DNA of 58,044 nucleotides from Gammaproteobacteria bacterium (GCA_017999615.1 JAGNLM010000011.1:1-58044), one strand, 5' to 3'; positions 7,727 through 18,803 are shown, counted from the stretch's first letter. Numbers and translations are program-made. Notes: generated from the sequence alone by a model not told the origin.

Positions 7727-9130
7727 TCATTTCCCGATGCAGAAGCGCGAGAAGATGCGCTCGAGGACCTCTTCGCTCGTGACCTCTCCCGTGATCTCCC
7801 CGAGCGCGCGCTGGGCCTGGCGGAGCTCCTCCGCCACCAACTCCCCGGGCTGGCTGGCGCCGGCGAGACGACGGACCTCACCGAGGTGGTCGCGCACGCG
7901 GGCTAGCGCCTGGAGGTGACGGCGCCGGGCGGTGAAGACCCCCTCCCGGGTCGAGCCGCCGCAGGCCTTCGACAGGAGCCTGCGCAGGTCCCCGAGGCCG
8001 GCGCCCGTGCGCGCGGAGACCCGGACGACCGGGCCATCGGGGGCCGGCCAGAGGCCGGGCGCCTCGCCCGTGAGATCGACCTTGTTCCAGACCAAGACCC
8101 TCGGCAGCTCCGCCGGCAGGCCCGCGACGATCTCCTCCTCCTCGCGCCCGAAACCCGCCGCGGAGTCCACGACGAGCAACACGAGGTCGCTGTCCCGGGC
8201 GGCGGCCCACGCCCGCTCCACGCCGATTCGCTCCACCCGGTCCTCGGTCGGACGCAGGCCCGCCGTGTCCACCAGGCTGACCGGCACGCCGTCCACCTGG
8301 ACGCGCACGTGGATGGCGTCGCGGGTGGTGCCGGGCACCTCGGTGACGATCGCGGAGTCGCTGCCGGTGAGGGCATTCAGGAGGCTCGACTTGCCCACGT
8401 TGGGCCTGCCGGCGATCACCACCCGCAGGCCCTCGGCGAGGACCTGCCCGTGGGCCGCGCCCTCGAGGGCCGCGGCGAGGGCCGCCAGGACCTCGCCGGC
8501 GCGGGGGCCGACCGCCGATTCGTCCGCGCCGTCGAGCTCCTCGTCCGGGAAATCGATGGCGGCCTCGACCTCGGCCCGCAGGGCGTTCAGGGCGTTGCCG
8601 ATCTCGCCGAGGCGCCGCGACCACTCACCGTCGAGGGTGCGCCGGGCGGCCCGCGCCGCCTCCACGGTCGCCGCGTCGATCAGGTCGGCGACGGCCTCGG
8701 CCTGGACCAGGTCCATGCGCCCGTTGAGGAAGGCCCTCTCGGTGAACTCGCCCGGGCGGGCAATGCGGGCGCCGAGGGCGAGGACTCGGGCGAGCAGCAG
8801 GTCCGTGACGACCGGCCCCCCGTGCCCGTGGAGCTCGAGGACGTCCTCCCCGGTGTAGGACGCGGGCGCCGCGAAGTAGAGGGCGAGCCCGCGGTCGATG
8901 GCCTCGCCCCGGGCGTCGAGGAAGGCCCGCAGGGCCGCGTGGCGCGGCGCCGGAAGCTCCCCGAGGACCGCGGCGCCGATGGCCGCCACCTCCGGTCCGG
9001 AGACGCGCAGGACCGCGATCCCCGCCCGGCCCGGGGCGGTGGCGATTGCGGCGATGGTGTCCGGGGCCGGCCCGCCCCCGGGCGCCCTCAGGCCGCAGAC
9101 CCCTTCGTCAGCTGGCGGGTGATGACCCAC
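7727..9130 (-). CDS. mnmE: tRNA modification GTPase MnmE (TrmE)
   Basis: With MnmG, this GTPase makes the 5-carboxymethylaminomethyl modification of wobble uridine-34. The N-terminal tetrahydrofolate-binding domain starts DTIAAIATAPGRAGIAVLR and contains HGHGGPVV and RPGEFTERAFLNGRMDL. The G domain has GRPNVGKSSLLNALTG, DTAGLR and WNKVDL. The C-terminus ends in the catalytic CIGK. The start is ambiguous: no ATG exists near the conserved N-terminus. The GTG at 9130 (467 aa) overlaps yidC by 43 bp, whereas a CTG at 9091 overlaps the yidC stop as CTGA and would give 454 aa, the usual length. The partner gene mnmG is not adjacent. Confidence 0.95.
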   Translation of the reverse strand: MGHHPPADEGVCGLRAPGGGPAPDTIAAIATAPGRAGIAVLRVSGPEVAAIGAAVLGELPAPRHAALRAFLDARGEAIDRGLALYFAAPASYTGEDVLELHGHGGPVVTDLLLARVLALGARIARPGEFTERAFLNGRMDLVQAEAVADLIDAATVEAARAARRTLDGEWSRRLGEIGNALNALRAEVEAAIDFPDEELDGADESAVGPRAGEVLAALAAALEGAAHGQVLAEGLRVVIAGRPNVGKSSLLNALTGSDSAIVTEVPGTTRDAIHVRVQVDGVPVSLVDTAGLRPTEDRVERIGVERAWAAARDSDLVLLVVDSAAGFGREEEEIVAGLPAELPRVLVWNKVDLTGEAPGLWPAPDGPVVRVSARTGAGLGDLRRLLSKACGGSTREGVFTARRRHLQALARVRDHLGEVRRLAGASQPGELVAEELRQAQRALGEITGEVTSEEVLERIFSRFCIGK

Positions 9131-10746
9131 TGCTGCAGGATCGAGAGGGTGTTGTTCACGAGCCAGTAGAGCACGAGGCCCGCGGGGAAGAACAGGAAGA
9201 ACACCGTGAACACCACGGGCAGCACCATCATGACCTTCTGCTGGATCGGGTCCACCGGCGAGGGGTTCAGGCGCTGCTGGATCAGCATGGTGATGCCCAT
9301 GGTGATGGGCAGCACGAAGTACGGGTCGTGGGTGGACAGGTCGCGGATCCAGAGCATGAACGGTGCCTGGCGCAACTCCACGCTCTCGAGAAGCACCCAG
9401 TAGAGCGCGATGAACACCGGGATCTGCACCACGATGGGCAGGCAGCCACCGAGTGGGTTCACCTTCTCGGTGCGGTAGAGTTCCATCATCGCCTGGTTCA
9501 GCTTCGCCCGGTCGTCCCCGTAGCGCTCCTTGAGGGAGACGAGTCGCGGCTGCAGATTGCGCATGCGCGCCATGGAGCGGTAGCTCGTGGCGGAGAGATG
9601 GAAGAAGGCGAGCTTGATGAGCACCGTGAGGATCACGATCGACCAGCCCCAGTTCTTCACGAAGCGCTGGATCTGCTGCAGCAGCCAGAAGAGCGGCTCG
9701 GCGAGGACCGTGAGGTAGCCGTAGTCCACGAGCAGGTGCAGGCCCGGCGCCGCGGCAGCCAGGCGGTCCTGCACCTTGGGCCCCACGAAGAGCTGGAGGT
9801 CGAGCTTGCCCTCGGCGCCCGGCGCCACCACCACCTCGGGCTCGACCACGCCCACGAGGAACCGGGACGGGTCGAGGGAGCGCGCGTAGAGGTGCGTCTC
9901 GGCCGCCTGGTCCGGCAGGAAGGCCGCGGCGAAGTAGTGCTGGATCATCGCCGCCCAGCCACCCTTGCCGTCGACCGTGACCGGCCCCTTCAGCATCCGG
10001 TCGAAATCCACCTTCTCGTAGCGCAGCTCCTCGTTGTGGAGCACGCCGCCGGTGTAGGTGTACGCGAACAGGCGGCTCTTCTGCTCGGGCCGGTTGCGCA
10101 GGAGCTGCCCGTAGGGTCGGCCACGCCACTCGGACCCGGTGGCGTTTTCCACCCGGAACTCCAGATCAATGACGAAGCTGTCCCGGCGGAAGGTATAGAC
10201 CTTGGTGACCGTGAGGCCCTCGGGGCTCGTCCACCGCAACGGCACCGACAGGGTGTCCTCGCCCTGGGCCAGCGTGTAGTCGGTGCGCTCCGCCTGGTAG
10301 AGGGCGTGGTGGGTCGGCGCGGGACCGGACGATAGGAGGCCGGATTGGGCCACGAAGAGCAGGTCCTCCCCGTTCCCCAGGAGACGGAAGGGCTTCTCCA
10401 GCTCGTCGGCGCTGACCGGGTAGTTGGGGAGGTCCAGGCGCCGGAGGGTCCCGCCCGCGGTGTCGATCTCGGCCCGGAAGACGTCGGTCACCACCTGCAC
10501 GCGGGGGGCGTCGATGGGCGCTGCCGGAGTTGCGCGGGCCTCTGCGGCCGGTGCCCCATCCGCGGGGGCGCCTGTCGCGGGAGCGACGGGGATGTCCGGC
10601 TGGATGGCGGGTGCGGCGACCTCGCTCTGGGAGGCGCTCGGCGCCGACGCGACGGGGCGCGCCCCGTAGTCCTGCTGCCAGGCCTGCCAGAGCAGGAACA
10701 GGACCATGCCGAGCGCAGCGAACAACACTAACCGGGCGTTTTCCAC
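9088..10746 (-). CDS. yidC: Membrane protein insertase YidC
   Basis: A 552-residue inner-membrane insertase acting alone or with SecYEG. The N-terminal helix MENARLVLFAALGMVLFLLW is followed by a low-complexity Ala/Pro linker, the large periplasmic beta-sandwich domain (residues 80-330), and the conserved C-terminal five-helix core. The core has KNWGWSIVILTVLIKLAFFHL, GGCLPIVVQIPVFIALYWVL and LYWLVNNTLSILQQW. The length matches E. coli (548). It lies between yidD and mnmE in the classical rpmH-rnpA-yidD-yidC-mnmE order. Confidence 0.97.
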   Translation of the reverse strand: MENARLVLFAALGMVLFLLWQAWQQDYGARPVASAPSASQSEVAAPAIQPDIPVAPATGAPADGAPAAEARATPAAPIDAPRVQVVTDVFRAEIDTAGGTLRRLDLPNYPVSADELEKPFRLLGNGEDLLFVAQSGLLSSGPAPTHHALYQAERTDYTLAQGEDTLSVPLRWTSPEGLTVTKVYTFRRDSFVIDLEFRVENATGSEWRGRPYGQLLRNRPEQKSRLFAYTYTGGVLHNEELRYEKVDFDRMLKGPVTVDGKGGWAAMIQHYFAAAFLPDQAAETHLYARSLDPSRFLVGVVEPEVVVAPGAEGKLDLQLFVGPKVQDRLAAAAPGLHLLVDYGYLTVLAEPLFWLLQQIQRFVKNWGWSIVILTVLIKLAFFHLSATSYRSMARMRNLQPRLVSLKERYGDDRAKLNQAMMELYRTEKVNPLGGCLPIVVQIPVFIALYWVLLESVELRQAPFMLWIRDLSTHDPYFVLPITMGITMLIQQRLNPSPVDPIQQKVMMVLPVVFTVFFLFFPAGLVLYWLVNNTLSILQQWVITRQLTKGSAA

Positions 10747-10774
10747 GGTTTGGAATCCTACGGTAGACGGGAAG

Positions 10775-11035
10775 CTAACCTTGCCGCGGTGGGGACCGCG
10801 GCGGGACCGGATCGACCCCCCCGGCGTGCCAGGGGTGACATCTGGAGATGCGGCGAAGGCCCATCAGGACTCCGCGCGCGCTGCCGTGCGTCTCTATCGC
10901 CTCCAGGGCGTATGCCGAGCAGGTGGGATAGAAGCGGCACTGGCTGCCGAAGAACGGGCTCAAGAAGCGCTGGTAGCCCCGGATGAGCGCGCGGAGAACC
11001 GGCTGCAGCGCGTCGCGAGGTGGGTCCAATGCCAT
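10775..11035 (-). CDS. yidD: Membrane protein insertion efficiency factor YidD
   Basis: An 86-residue small membrane-associated protein that assists YidC-dependent insertion. It has the family core [31 protein letters not shown] and [13 protein letters not shown], with the conserved cysteines. The ATG at 11035 lies inside the end of rnpA (76 bp overlap), and the stop is 28 bp before yidC. The position between rnpA and yidC is standard. Confidence 0.95.
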   Translation of the reverse strand: MALDPPRDALQPVLRALIRGYQRFLSPFFGSQCRFYPTCSAYALEAIETHGSARGVLMGLRRISRCHPWHAGGVDPVPPRSPPRQG

Positions 11036-11424
11036 TCGAGAGACTTCTGCCGCGACAGGTCGTCCGAGGCCGCTAGCTTGCCCTGGGCCATGACCACGAA
11101 GTCGAAGCCCCCGAGATCGCCCTGGTGCCGCCGGAAGCTCTCCCGGACCAGTCGCTTGACGCGGTTCCGCTCGTGGGCCAGGGGAACCCGGCGCCGCGAG
11201 ATGGCCATCCCCAGACGGGGCTGGCCGAGGCCGTTCGGAGCGAAGAGAACCACGAACAGGCTGTCATGGGAGCGCCAGGACTCGGCGAAGAGCTTCGTGA
11301 ACTCCCGGCTGCGTGTCAGCCGGCGCGAGCGCGGAAAGCGAGCGTCCCGAATCGGAGCCCGACGCTCAGGCGCTGAGCCGCTTGCGGCCCTTGGCCCGGC
11401 GGGCCTGCAGGACCTGTCGTCCAC
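10960..11424 (-). CDS. rnpA: Ribonuclease P protein component
   Basis: The protein subunit that helps the RNase P RNA bind pre-tRNA. The conserved segments are [33 protein letters not shown] (the RNR motif) and [11 protein letters not shown]. The coding frame that matches the family begins near FPRSRR at about 11340. No ATG or GTG lies there, so the only standard start is the GTG at 11424, inside rpmH (59 bp overlap). A rare ATT at about 11349 is the other option. The 3' end overlaps yidD. The product is longer (154 aa) than the usual ~120 because of both extensions. Confidence 0.92.
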   Translation of the reverse strand: MDDRSCRPAGPRAASGSAPERRAPIRDARFPRSRRLTRSREFTKLFAESWRSHDSLFVVLFAPNGLGQPRLGMAISRRRVPLAHERNRVKRLVRESFRRHQGDLGGFDFVVMAQGKLAASDDLSRQKSLEWHWTHLATRCSRFSARSSGATSAS

Positions 11425-11500
11425 TGCGGGTGGCCATCCGGGCGCGGAAGCCGTGCCGGCGCTTGCGCTTGAGATTACTCGGCTGAAAGGTCTGCTTCAT
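11366..11500 (-). CDS. rpmH: 50S ribosomal protein L34
   Basis: A 44-residue, very basic ribosomal protein. [20 protein letters not shown] at the start and the end GRKRLSA are canonical for bacterial L34, as is the length. It is the first gene of the leftward rpmH-rnpA-yidD-yidC-mnmE unit, preceded by a TTGACA-type promoter. It faces dnaA divergently, the arrangement found at most gammaproteobacterial origins. Confidence 0.98.
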   Translation of the reverse strand: MKQTFQPSNLKRKRRHGFRARMATRSGRQVLQARRAKGRKRLSA

Positions 11501-11546
11501 GTTGGAACCGCTCTGAAAGGGCAGTGGCCGTGGGACAAGACGCGGA

Positions 11547-11576
11547 AAAATACCCGGTGGAGTCGTCCCCTGTCAA
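11547..11576 (-). promoter_or_regulatory. Sigma-70 promoter of rpmH operon
   Basis: Reading leftward, a perfect -35 TTGACA (plus-strand 11571-11576) is separated by 18 bp from a -10 TATTTT (11547-11552). Transcription would start near 11540, about 40 bases before the rpmH ATG. Seen directly in sequence; activity is inferred. Confidence 0.7.
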
Positions 11577-11597
11577 ACCGCGGGGGTGCCCGTGGGC

Positions 11598-11627
11598 TTT
11601 CGACCCCTCCGGGGCGAGGGGTACACT
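11598..11627 (+). promoter_or_regulatory. Candidate dnaA promoter
   Basis: TTTCGA (11598-11603), an 18 bp gap and TACACT (11622-11627) lie 37 bp before the dnaA GTG. The -10 is acceptable and the -35 weak. There is no DnaA box between rpmH and dnaA, so autoregulation by DnaA is not evident here. Confidence 0.4.
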
Positions 11628-11664
11628 GCGGCTACGGGATGGTCAGCGGGGGGGCGGGTGGACC

Positions 11665-13029
11665 GTGAAGGGAGGTCTCTGGAAGCGTTGTCTCGGAGAA
11701 CTGGAGGCTGAGCTCTCGGAACAGCAGCTCAATACCTGGCTGCGGCCCCTGCAGGCGGTGGAGGAAGGGGCGTCCCTGCGCCTGCTCGCACCCAATCGTT
11801 TCGTGCGGGACTGGGTGAGCGAGCACTTCGCGCAGCGGATCACCGAAGTCGCCCGGTCGGCGGCGGGGTCCCCCAATCTCGCCGTGACCGTGAGCGTCGG
11901 TACGCGCGAGACCCGGGAGACACCGGCAAAGCCCGCTGCGGCGGCGCCTGCGAGAGCCGCTGAGGGCTCGCCCCGGCGATGGCGCGCCGAGGGCCCTACG
12001 CACAAGGCCGGTAGCGGCCTGAGGACCGATTTCACGTTCGAGAGCTTCGTCGAGGGCAAGTGCAACCAGCTCGCGCGGGCCGCGTCGCTGCAGGTGGCTC
12101 AGAACCCCGGCGGCTCCTACAACCCGCTCTTCATCTACGGTGGCGTGGGTCTCGGAAAGACGCACCTCATGCACGCCATCGGCAATCTGCTGGTGCGCGA
12201 TCGTCCCCAGGCGCGGGTGTCGTATCTGCACTCGGAGTGGTTCGTCACCGACATGGTCAAGGCGTTGCAGCACAACGCCATCAACGACTTCAAGCGCCAC
12301 TACCGCTCGCTGGACACGTTGCTCATCGACGACATCCAGTTCTTCGTGGGCAAGGAGCGATCCCAGGAAGAGTTCTTCCACACCTTCAACGCGCTGCTCG
12401 AGGAGCAGCAGCAGGTGGTGCTCACCTGCGACCGCTACCCGAAGGAGGTCGAGGGGCTGGAGGAGCGCCTCAAGTCGCGCTTCGGCTGGGGGCTCACCGT
12501 GGCGCTCGAGCCACCCGACACCGAGACGCGGGTGGCCATCCTCATGCGAAAGGCCCAGAGCTCCGGAATCACCATCCCCGAGGACGTGGCCTTCTTCATT
12601 GCGAAGCGGATCCGCTCGAACGTGCGCGAGCTCGAGGGCTCGCTGCGCCGCGTCCTGGCTAATGCCCAGTTCACCGGACACCCGGTGACCGTGGAGTTCG
12701 CCAAGGAGTCCCTGAAGGACCTCCTGGCGCTCCAGGACAAACTGGTCACCATGGAGAACATCCAGAAGACCGTGGCGGAGTTCTACAAGGTCAAGGTCTC
12801 CGACCTGCTCTCCAAGCGGCGCAGCCGCTCGGTCGCGAGGCCCCGTCAGGTGGCCATGGCCCTTTCCAAGGAGCTCACGAGTCACAGCCTGCCGGAGATC
12901 GGCCAGGCGTTCGGGGACAGGGACCACACGACGGTGCTCCATGCCTGCAAGAAGGTGGCCGAATTGCGGGGCCGGGACGCGAGCCTCGCCGAGGACTACA
13001 CGATCCTGGTGAGAACCCTGAGCACCTGA
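11665..13029 (+). CDS. dnaA: Chromosomal replication initiator protein DnaA
   Basis: A 454-residue AAA+ initiator that binds DnaA boxes and melts oriC. Domain I starts [20 protein letters not shown] (DnaB/DiaA contact). A variable linker follows to about residue 120. The AAA+ domain has [20 protein letters not shown] (Walker A), LLIDDIQFF (Walker B) and the sensor region. The C-terminal DNA-binding signature is near [17 protein letters not shown] chose the GTG at 11665 because domain I begins immediately after it; the frame is open upstream to 11524 but that part does not resemble DnaA. It diverges from rpmH, with dnaN 200 bp downstream. Confidence 0.98.
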   Translation: MKGGLWKRCLGELEAELSEQQLNTWLRPLQAVEEGASLRLLAPNRFVRDWVSEHFAQRITEVARSAAGSPNLAVTVSVGTRETRETPAKPAAAAPARAAEGSPRRWRAEGPTHKAGSGLRTDFTFESFVEGKCNQLARAASLQVAQNPGGSYNPLFIYGGVGLGKTHLMHAIGNLLVRDRPQARVSYLHSEWFVTDMVKALQHNAINDFKRHYRSLDTLLIDDIQFFVGKERSQEEFFHTFNALLEEQQQVVLTCDRYPKEVEGLEERLKSRFGWGLTVALEPPDTETRVAILMRKAQSSGITIPEDVAFFIAKRIRSNVRELEGSLRRVLANAQFTGHPVTVEFAKESLKDLLALQDKLVTMENIQKTVAEFYKVKVSDLLSKRRSRSVARPRQVAMALSKELTSHSLPEIGQAFGDRDHTTVLHACKKVAELRGRDASLAEDYTILVRTLST

Positions 13030-13064
13030 GGTGAATAAGCTGGGGACAGAGTGCGAGGTGGCCT

Positions 13065-13222
13065 GCATCCACAATTCATCCACAGGCATACCACCGGGCT
13101 CAGGGATCGATTGATTCTTCTTAAAAGAGTTAAAAATCAATAACTTAAAATCTTATACACAGACATCACCGGCCCCTACTGATCCTATTCTTAAAGCCTT
13201 TAAATACCTTTAAGGAAATAGA
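13065..13222. other. oriC: Likely chromosomal replication origin (oriC) between dnaA and dnaN
   Basis: This 200 bp gene gap is strikingly AT-rich for the genome. It holds a perfect DnaA box TTATACACA (13153-13161), a one-mismatch box TCATCCACA (13076-13084) and a two-mismatch box GCATCCACA (13065-13073). AT-rich blocks at 13108-13163 and 13181-13222 could be the unwinding element; GATC occurs at 13105 and 13181. Genes to the left run leftward and dnaA-gyrB run rightward, as expected either side of an origin. parS-like sites lie 1.6-2.3 kb away. Function is inferred. Confidence 0.72.
13153..13161 (+). promoter_or_regulatory. DnaA box, perfect match
   Basis: TTATACACA fits the consensus TTATNCACA exactly and lies at the edge of the AT-rich block in the dnaA-dnaN gap. 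Confidence 0.75.
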
Positions 13223-13229
13223 TACCCCC

Positions 13230-14336
13230 ATGAAGCTCACTGTCGCTCGAGAGGCCTGGATGCCGGCACTGCAAATGGCCTTCGGGGCGGTAGACCGAAA
13301 GCAGGCGGTACCGATTCTCGGCAACCTTCTCCTCGAAGCCACTCGCGGCAAGGTGGAGGTGTGGGGTACGGACCTCGAGATCGAGGTCAGCGCGACTGCG
13401 CCCGCCGAGGTCCAGGCCGAGGGGAAGACGACCATCCCGGCGCGCAAACTCTGGGAGATCTGGCGAAGCCTCCCGCCCGGCTCTGTGGCTGAACTCTCCG
13501 CCGGCGGTGGCCGTGCGACCATCCGGTCCGGTCCAACCCGCTTTTCGTTGACCACGCTGGAGCCCGACGGATTCCCTCTCACCCAGGGCTTCGAGGCCCT
13601 GGTCACCGTGACGCTGCCGGCAACCGAGCTCAAGAGCTTGCTGGAACGTGTGCATTTCGCGATGGCGCAACAGGACGTCCGGTACTACCTGAACGGACTC
13701 CTGCTGGAGATCGGTGAAGGCAGGCTCAGGGCGGTGGGTGCGGATGGGCACCGCCTGGCGCTCTGTGAAACGAAGCTCCTCGGCAACGAAGGAGAGCTCC
13801 TGCAGGCCATCGTGCCCCGAAAGGCCGTCGGGGAGCTCATGCGCCTGGGCCTCAATGAGGCTGAAGGGGCAACCCTGGAAATCGGGGCCCAGGCCCTTCG
13901 GGTGACCGCGGGGGACGTGAGATTGGTCGCGCGCCTGATCGAGGGACGCTTTCCCGAGTATCAGCGGGTGATCCCGGACCCGGACGTTTGGGACAAGCAC
14001 GTGCTCGTGGACCGTGACGACTTCCGGCAGGCGCTTTCCCGAGCGGCGATCCTGGCGAACGAGCGTTACCGCGCCGTGAGGTTGGCACTGACCAATGGAC
14101 GGCTCGGGATCCAGTCGGAGAATGCGGAGCACGAGCAGGTCGAGGAGGACCTGGAGGTGGACTACGAGGGGTCTCCTCTCGTGATTGGCTTCAACGTCGG
14201 ATACCTCATCGAGGCGGTATCCGCCATCCCGGGCGAGCGTGTGCGCCTGTGCCTCAATGACGACAACAGCAGTTGCTTGCTGCTGGCAGAGACCGACAGC
14301 GCCTGCCGCTACGTCGTCATGCCCATGAGGCTCTGA
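13230..14336 (+). CDS. dnaN: DNA polymerase III beta subunit (sliding clamp)
   Basis: A 368-residue ring-forming processivity factor with three clamp folds; E. coli DnaN is 366. The opening MKLTVAREAWMPALQMAFGA, the segment KQAVPILGNLLLEA and the C-terminal MPMRL ending that lines the partner-binding pocket are all typical. It follows the presumed oriC. An AAGGA lies 13 bases before the ATG, a rather long spacing. recF begins 21 bp downstream. Confidence 0.98.
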   Translation: MKLTVAREAWMPALQMAFGAVDRKQAVPILGNLLLEATRGKVEVWGTDLEIEVSATAPAEVQAEGKTTIPARKLWEIWRSLPPGSVAELSAGGGRATIRSGPTRFSLTTLEPDGFPLTQGFEALVTVTLPATELKSLLERVHFAMAQQDVRYYLNGLLLEIGEGRLRAVGADGHRLALCETKLLGNEGELLQAIVPRKAVGELMRLGLNEAEGATLEIGAQALRVTAGDVRLVARLIEGRFPEYQRVIPDPDVWDKHVLVDRDDFRQALSRAAILANERYRAVRLALTNGRLGIQSENAEHEQVEEDLEVDYEGSPLVIGFNVGYLIEAVSAIPGERVRLCLNDDNSSCLLLAETDSACRYVVMPMRL

Positions 14337-14357
14337 TTTGCTGAGGACTGCGTCGGC

Positions 14358-15426
14358 GTGCAGCTGACTCGGCTGGAGGTCAGGGACCTCCGCATTCTCC
14401 GGAGCGTCGCGCTCCGCCCTCACCCGATCCTCAACGTCATTGCCGGCGGCAACGCCGCCGGCAAGACCAGCATACTCGAAGCCATCCACGTACTGGGCAC
14501 GGGCCGGTCCTTCCGGTCCCGGGACGTGGAGCCTCTCGTGCGCTGGGAATCCACCGAGCTCAGCGTGTTCGGCGAGGTAATGGACCCGGGTGGAACCCTG
14601 CGTCGGATCGGGGTGGTGAAGGGGGGACCGGAACCGCGCATCCGCGTCGATGGACAGGACGTATCCGGTGCGGCCGTTGTAGCTCGGCTCATGCCCGTGG
14701 CCGTGTTTGCGCCGGACAGTCTGGAGATCGTGGAAGGTTCGCCTGGCGAGAGACGCTCTCTCATGGACTGGGCATTGTTCCACGTGGAACCAGAGTACGG
14801 TCCCTCGATCCTCCGGTGCCGCCGAAGCCTCCGCCAGCGAAACGCAGCCCTGCGCTCCGGCACAACCCGCCGCGCAGCTGCGGTCTGGGAGCACGAACTC
14901 TGCGAAGAAGCGGACCGCATCGATTCCTGGAGGATGAGGTACGCGCAAGAGGTGTTGCCATTTGTGCGTGAGTCCCTGGCACGGCTCACGCCCATACCCC
15001 TCGAGATCCTCTACCGCAGAGGCTGGCCGGCGGGCGAGAGCATCGCCAGTACCCTGGAGCGCACCTGGCCCTCCGACGCAGCACGAGGCTGGACAACCCA
15101 TGGCCCCCACGTCGCCGACCTCTCGTTGCAGGTCGCGGCTCACCCTGCGCGGGAGACGCTGTCGCGCGGCGAAAAGAAGGCCCTGGCGGCAGCACTCGTG
15201 CTGGGCCACGTGGAATACGTGCGATGCACGTGCAACCGCCAACCCGTCCTGCTCGCCGACGATTTCCCCTCGGAATTGGACGCGGGCGCCCGGCAATGGT
15301 TTCTCGAAGGCATACGGGGGACGGGCTGCCAGACCTTCCTCACGGTACTGGAACCCTCCGCAGTCTCCCTTCCTTCCGCGTCGGAATACGGAATGTTCCA
15401 CGTGAAACAAGGTCGCCTGACCGAAC

Positions 15427-15434
<8 letters not shown>
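14358..15434 (+). CDS. recF: DNA replication and repair protein RecF
   Basis: A 358-residue SMC-like ATPase that loads RecA at gaps with RecOR. LTRLEVRDLRILRSVAL and the Walker A GGNAAGKTS open the protein. The ABC-type signature is in ETLSRGEKKALAAALVLGH, and Walker B-like PVLLADDFPSELD follows. The GTG at 14358 is the first start in the conserved frame. The coding sequence contains two parS-like palindromes (14776-14791 and 15394-15409). The stop codon overlaps the gyrB promoter -10. Confidence 0.97.
14776..14791. promoter_or_regulatory. parS: parS-like ParB-binding site 1 (inside recF)
   Basis: TGTTCCACGTGGAACC matches the bacterial parS pattern TGTTNCACGTGNAACA at 15 of 16 positions, counting N as free (last base C instead of A). 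It lies about 1.6 kb from the presumed oriC. parA and parB are not in the window. Confidence 0.65.
15394..15409. promoter_or_regulatory. parS: parS-like ParB-binding site 2 (end of recF)
   Basis: TGTTCCACGTGAAACA fits TGTTNCACGTGNAACA at every position. It sits near the recF 3' end, 2.2 kb from the presumed oriC, where ParB loading and SMC recruitment sites are usually clustered. Confidence 0.8.
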
Positions 15435-17882
<2,448 letters not shown>

Positions 17883-17899
17883 CGCGGGCCTTCCAGGGT

Positions 17900-17926
17900 G
17901 GGCCTCCGAACCCGGGAGGCCTTCTC
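17900..17926 (+). terminator. Candidate terminator after gyrB (convergent with comF)
   Basis: GGCCTCC (17901-17907) pairs with GGAGGCC (17915-17921) around a 7-base loop, followed by TTCTC. The hairpin lies between the convergent ends of gyrB and comF. The T-tract is short. Confidence 0.5.
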
Positions 17927-17947
17927 CTGGAGTCCCCGTCCGAGTCC

Positions 17948-18781
17948 CTACCCGAGCCCCGACGGGGGCACGCCTGCCCGGAGGGATGCTGGCGCCTGTT
18001 GCTGCATCCTTGCCTGGGGAGACCCTGCCCGGCAGCAGGCCCAGGCCTCCACCTGCCGAGCCCCGCTGGCCCAAACGGTCCGGGCGAACTCGTACAGGGT
18101 CGCACCCGTGGTCATGACGTCGTCCACGAGCACCACGCGGCGCCCGGACACCTCGCGCGAGTCCACCAGGAACGCACCGGCCACGTTCCTGCGCCGGGCC
18201 CTCGCGCCCGGCAGGTCGGTCTGGGCCACCGTGCTCCTGCGCCGGGTGGCCGTGCCCGGGCTGGCCAGAGGTATCCCCAGAAAGCCGGAAACGACCCTCG
18301 CCACCTCCGTCGCCTGATTGAAGCCGCGCTCCCGGAGCCGGCCGGGGTGCAGAGGCACGGGGAGCAGCAGTTCCGCTCCGACCGGGCCACGCTCAGCCAC
18401 CGCCTGGGCGAGCACCTCCCCAAGGGGACGGGCGTACGGAAGCCGCCCGCGGAATTTCAGCCCGTGAACCAGGGCCCTCGCCGTGCCCTGGAACTCGAGG
18501 GCGGCGACGCAGCGCGTCAGGGGCGGCGGGTTCCGCGTGCAGGAACCGCAAAGCGTGGCCCCCGGAACGGGCGTCCCCGGTAGCGCACCCTGCAGCCCGT
18601 GCAGCCCCTGCACCACTGCGGACGGCAACGGCACACCGCAACGGCCACACGTGGAGCGAAGGTGCGGCAGGTCCCGGAGGCACCGCGCACACACAGGGCC
18701 CTCCTGCGCCTCCGCCCCGCAGAGGGCGCAAGCGCTGGGCAGAAGCCTCCCGAGGACATTCCTTATCCACTTGTTGACCAT
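17948..18781 (-). CDS. comF: ComF family protein (phosphoribosyltransferase-like)
   Basis: A 277-residue ComF/GntX-type protein linked to DNA uptake and use in competent bacteria; its biochemical reaction is not established. The N-terminus carries a zinc-ribbon-like set of cysteines (CALCGAE, CARCLRD, CGRCG, CGSC). The C-terminal half has [17 protein letters not shown] and the PRPP-binding loop [14 protein letters not shown]. The ATG at 18781 lies in the left half of the BirA-type operator, so biotin repression could also touch comF. It faces the biotin operon divergently, as in many gammaproteobacteria. Confidence 0.92.
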   Translation of the reverse strand: MVNKWIRNVLGRLLPSACALCGAEAQEGPVCARCLRDLPHLRSTCGRCGVPLPSAVVQGLHGLQGALPGTPVPGATLCGSCTRNPPPLTRCVAALEFQGTARALVHGLKFRGRLPYARPLGEVLAQAVAERGPVGAELLLPVPLHPGRLRERGFNQATEVARVVSGFLGIPLASPGTATRRRSTVAQTDLPGARARRRNVAGAFLVDSREVSGRRVVLVDDVMTTGATLYEFARTVWASGARQVEAWACCRAGSPQARMQQQAPASLRAGVPPSGLG

Positions 18782-18803
18782 TTTCTCTCCCTGTCGTTGA
18801 CAG
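18771..18803. promoter_or_regulatory. BirA-type biotin operator (bioO)
   Basis: TTGTTGACC (18771-18779), a 15 bp spacer and CGTTGACAG (18795-18803) form an imperfect dyad like the BirA box TTGTAAACC-N14/15-GGTTTACAA (7/9 and 6/9 matches). The right arm contains the -35 TTGACA of the bioB promoter, which explains repression. The left arm covers the comF start codon. Confidence 0.65.

Noticed and set aside
11632-13140. A 500-codon open frame antisense to dnaA, and a similar one antisense to recF/dnaN at 13200-15410
   Set aside because: Both mirror clear genes and contain no family motif; they arise from high third-position GC.
15203-15218. Third CACGTG palindrome in recF as a parS site
   Set aside because: Only the central CACGTG fits; the flanks miss several parS positions.
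18763-18771. DnaA box-like TTATCCACT at the comF start
   Set aside because: It is one mismatch from consensus but isolated, within comF coding sequence and away from the AT-rich origin block.
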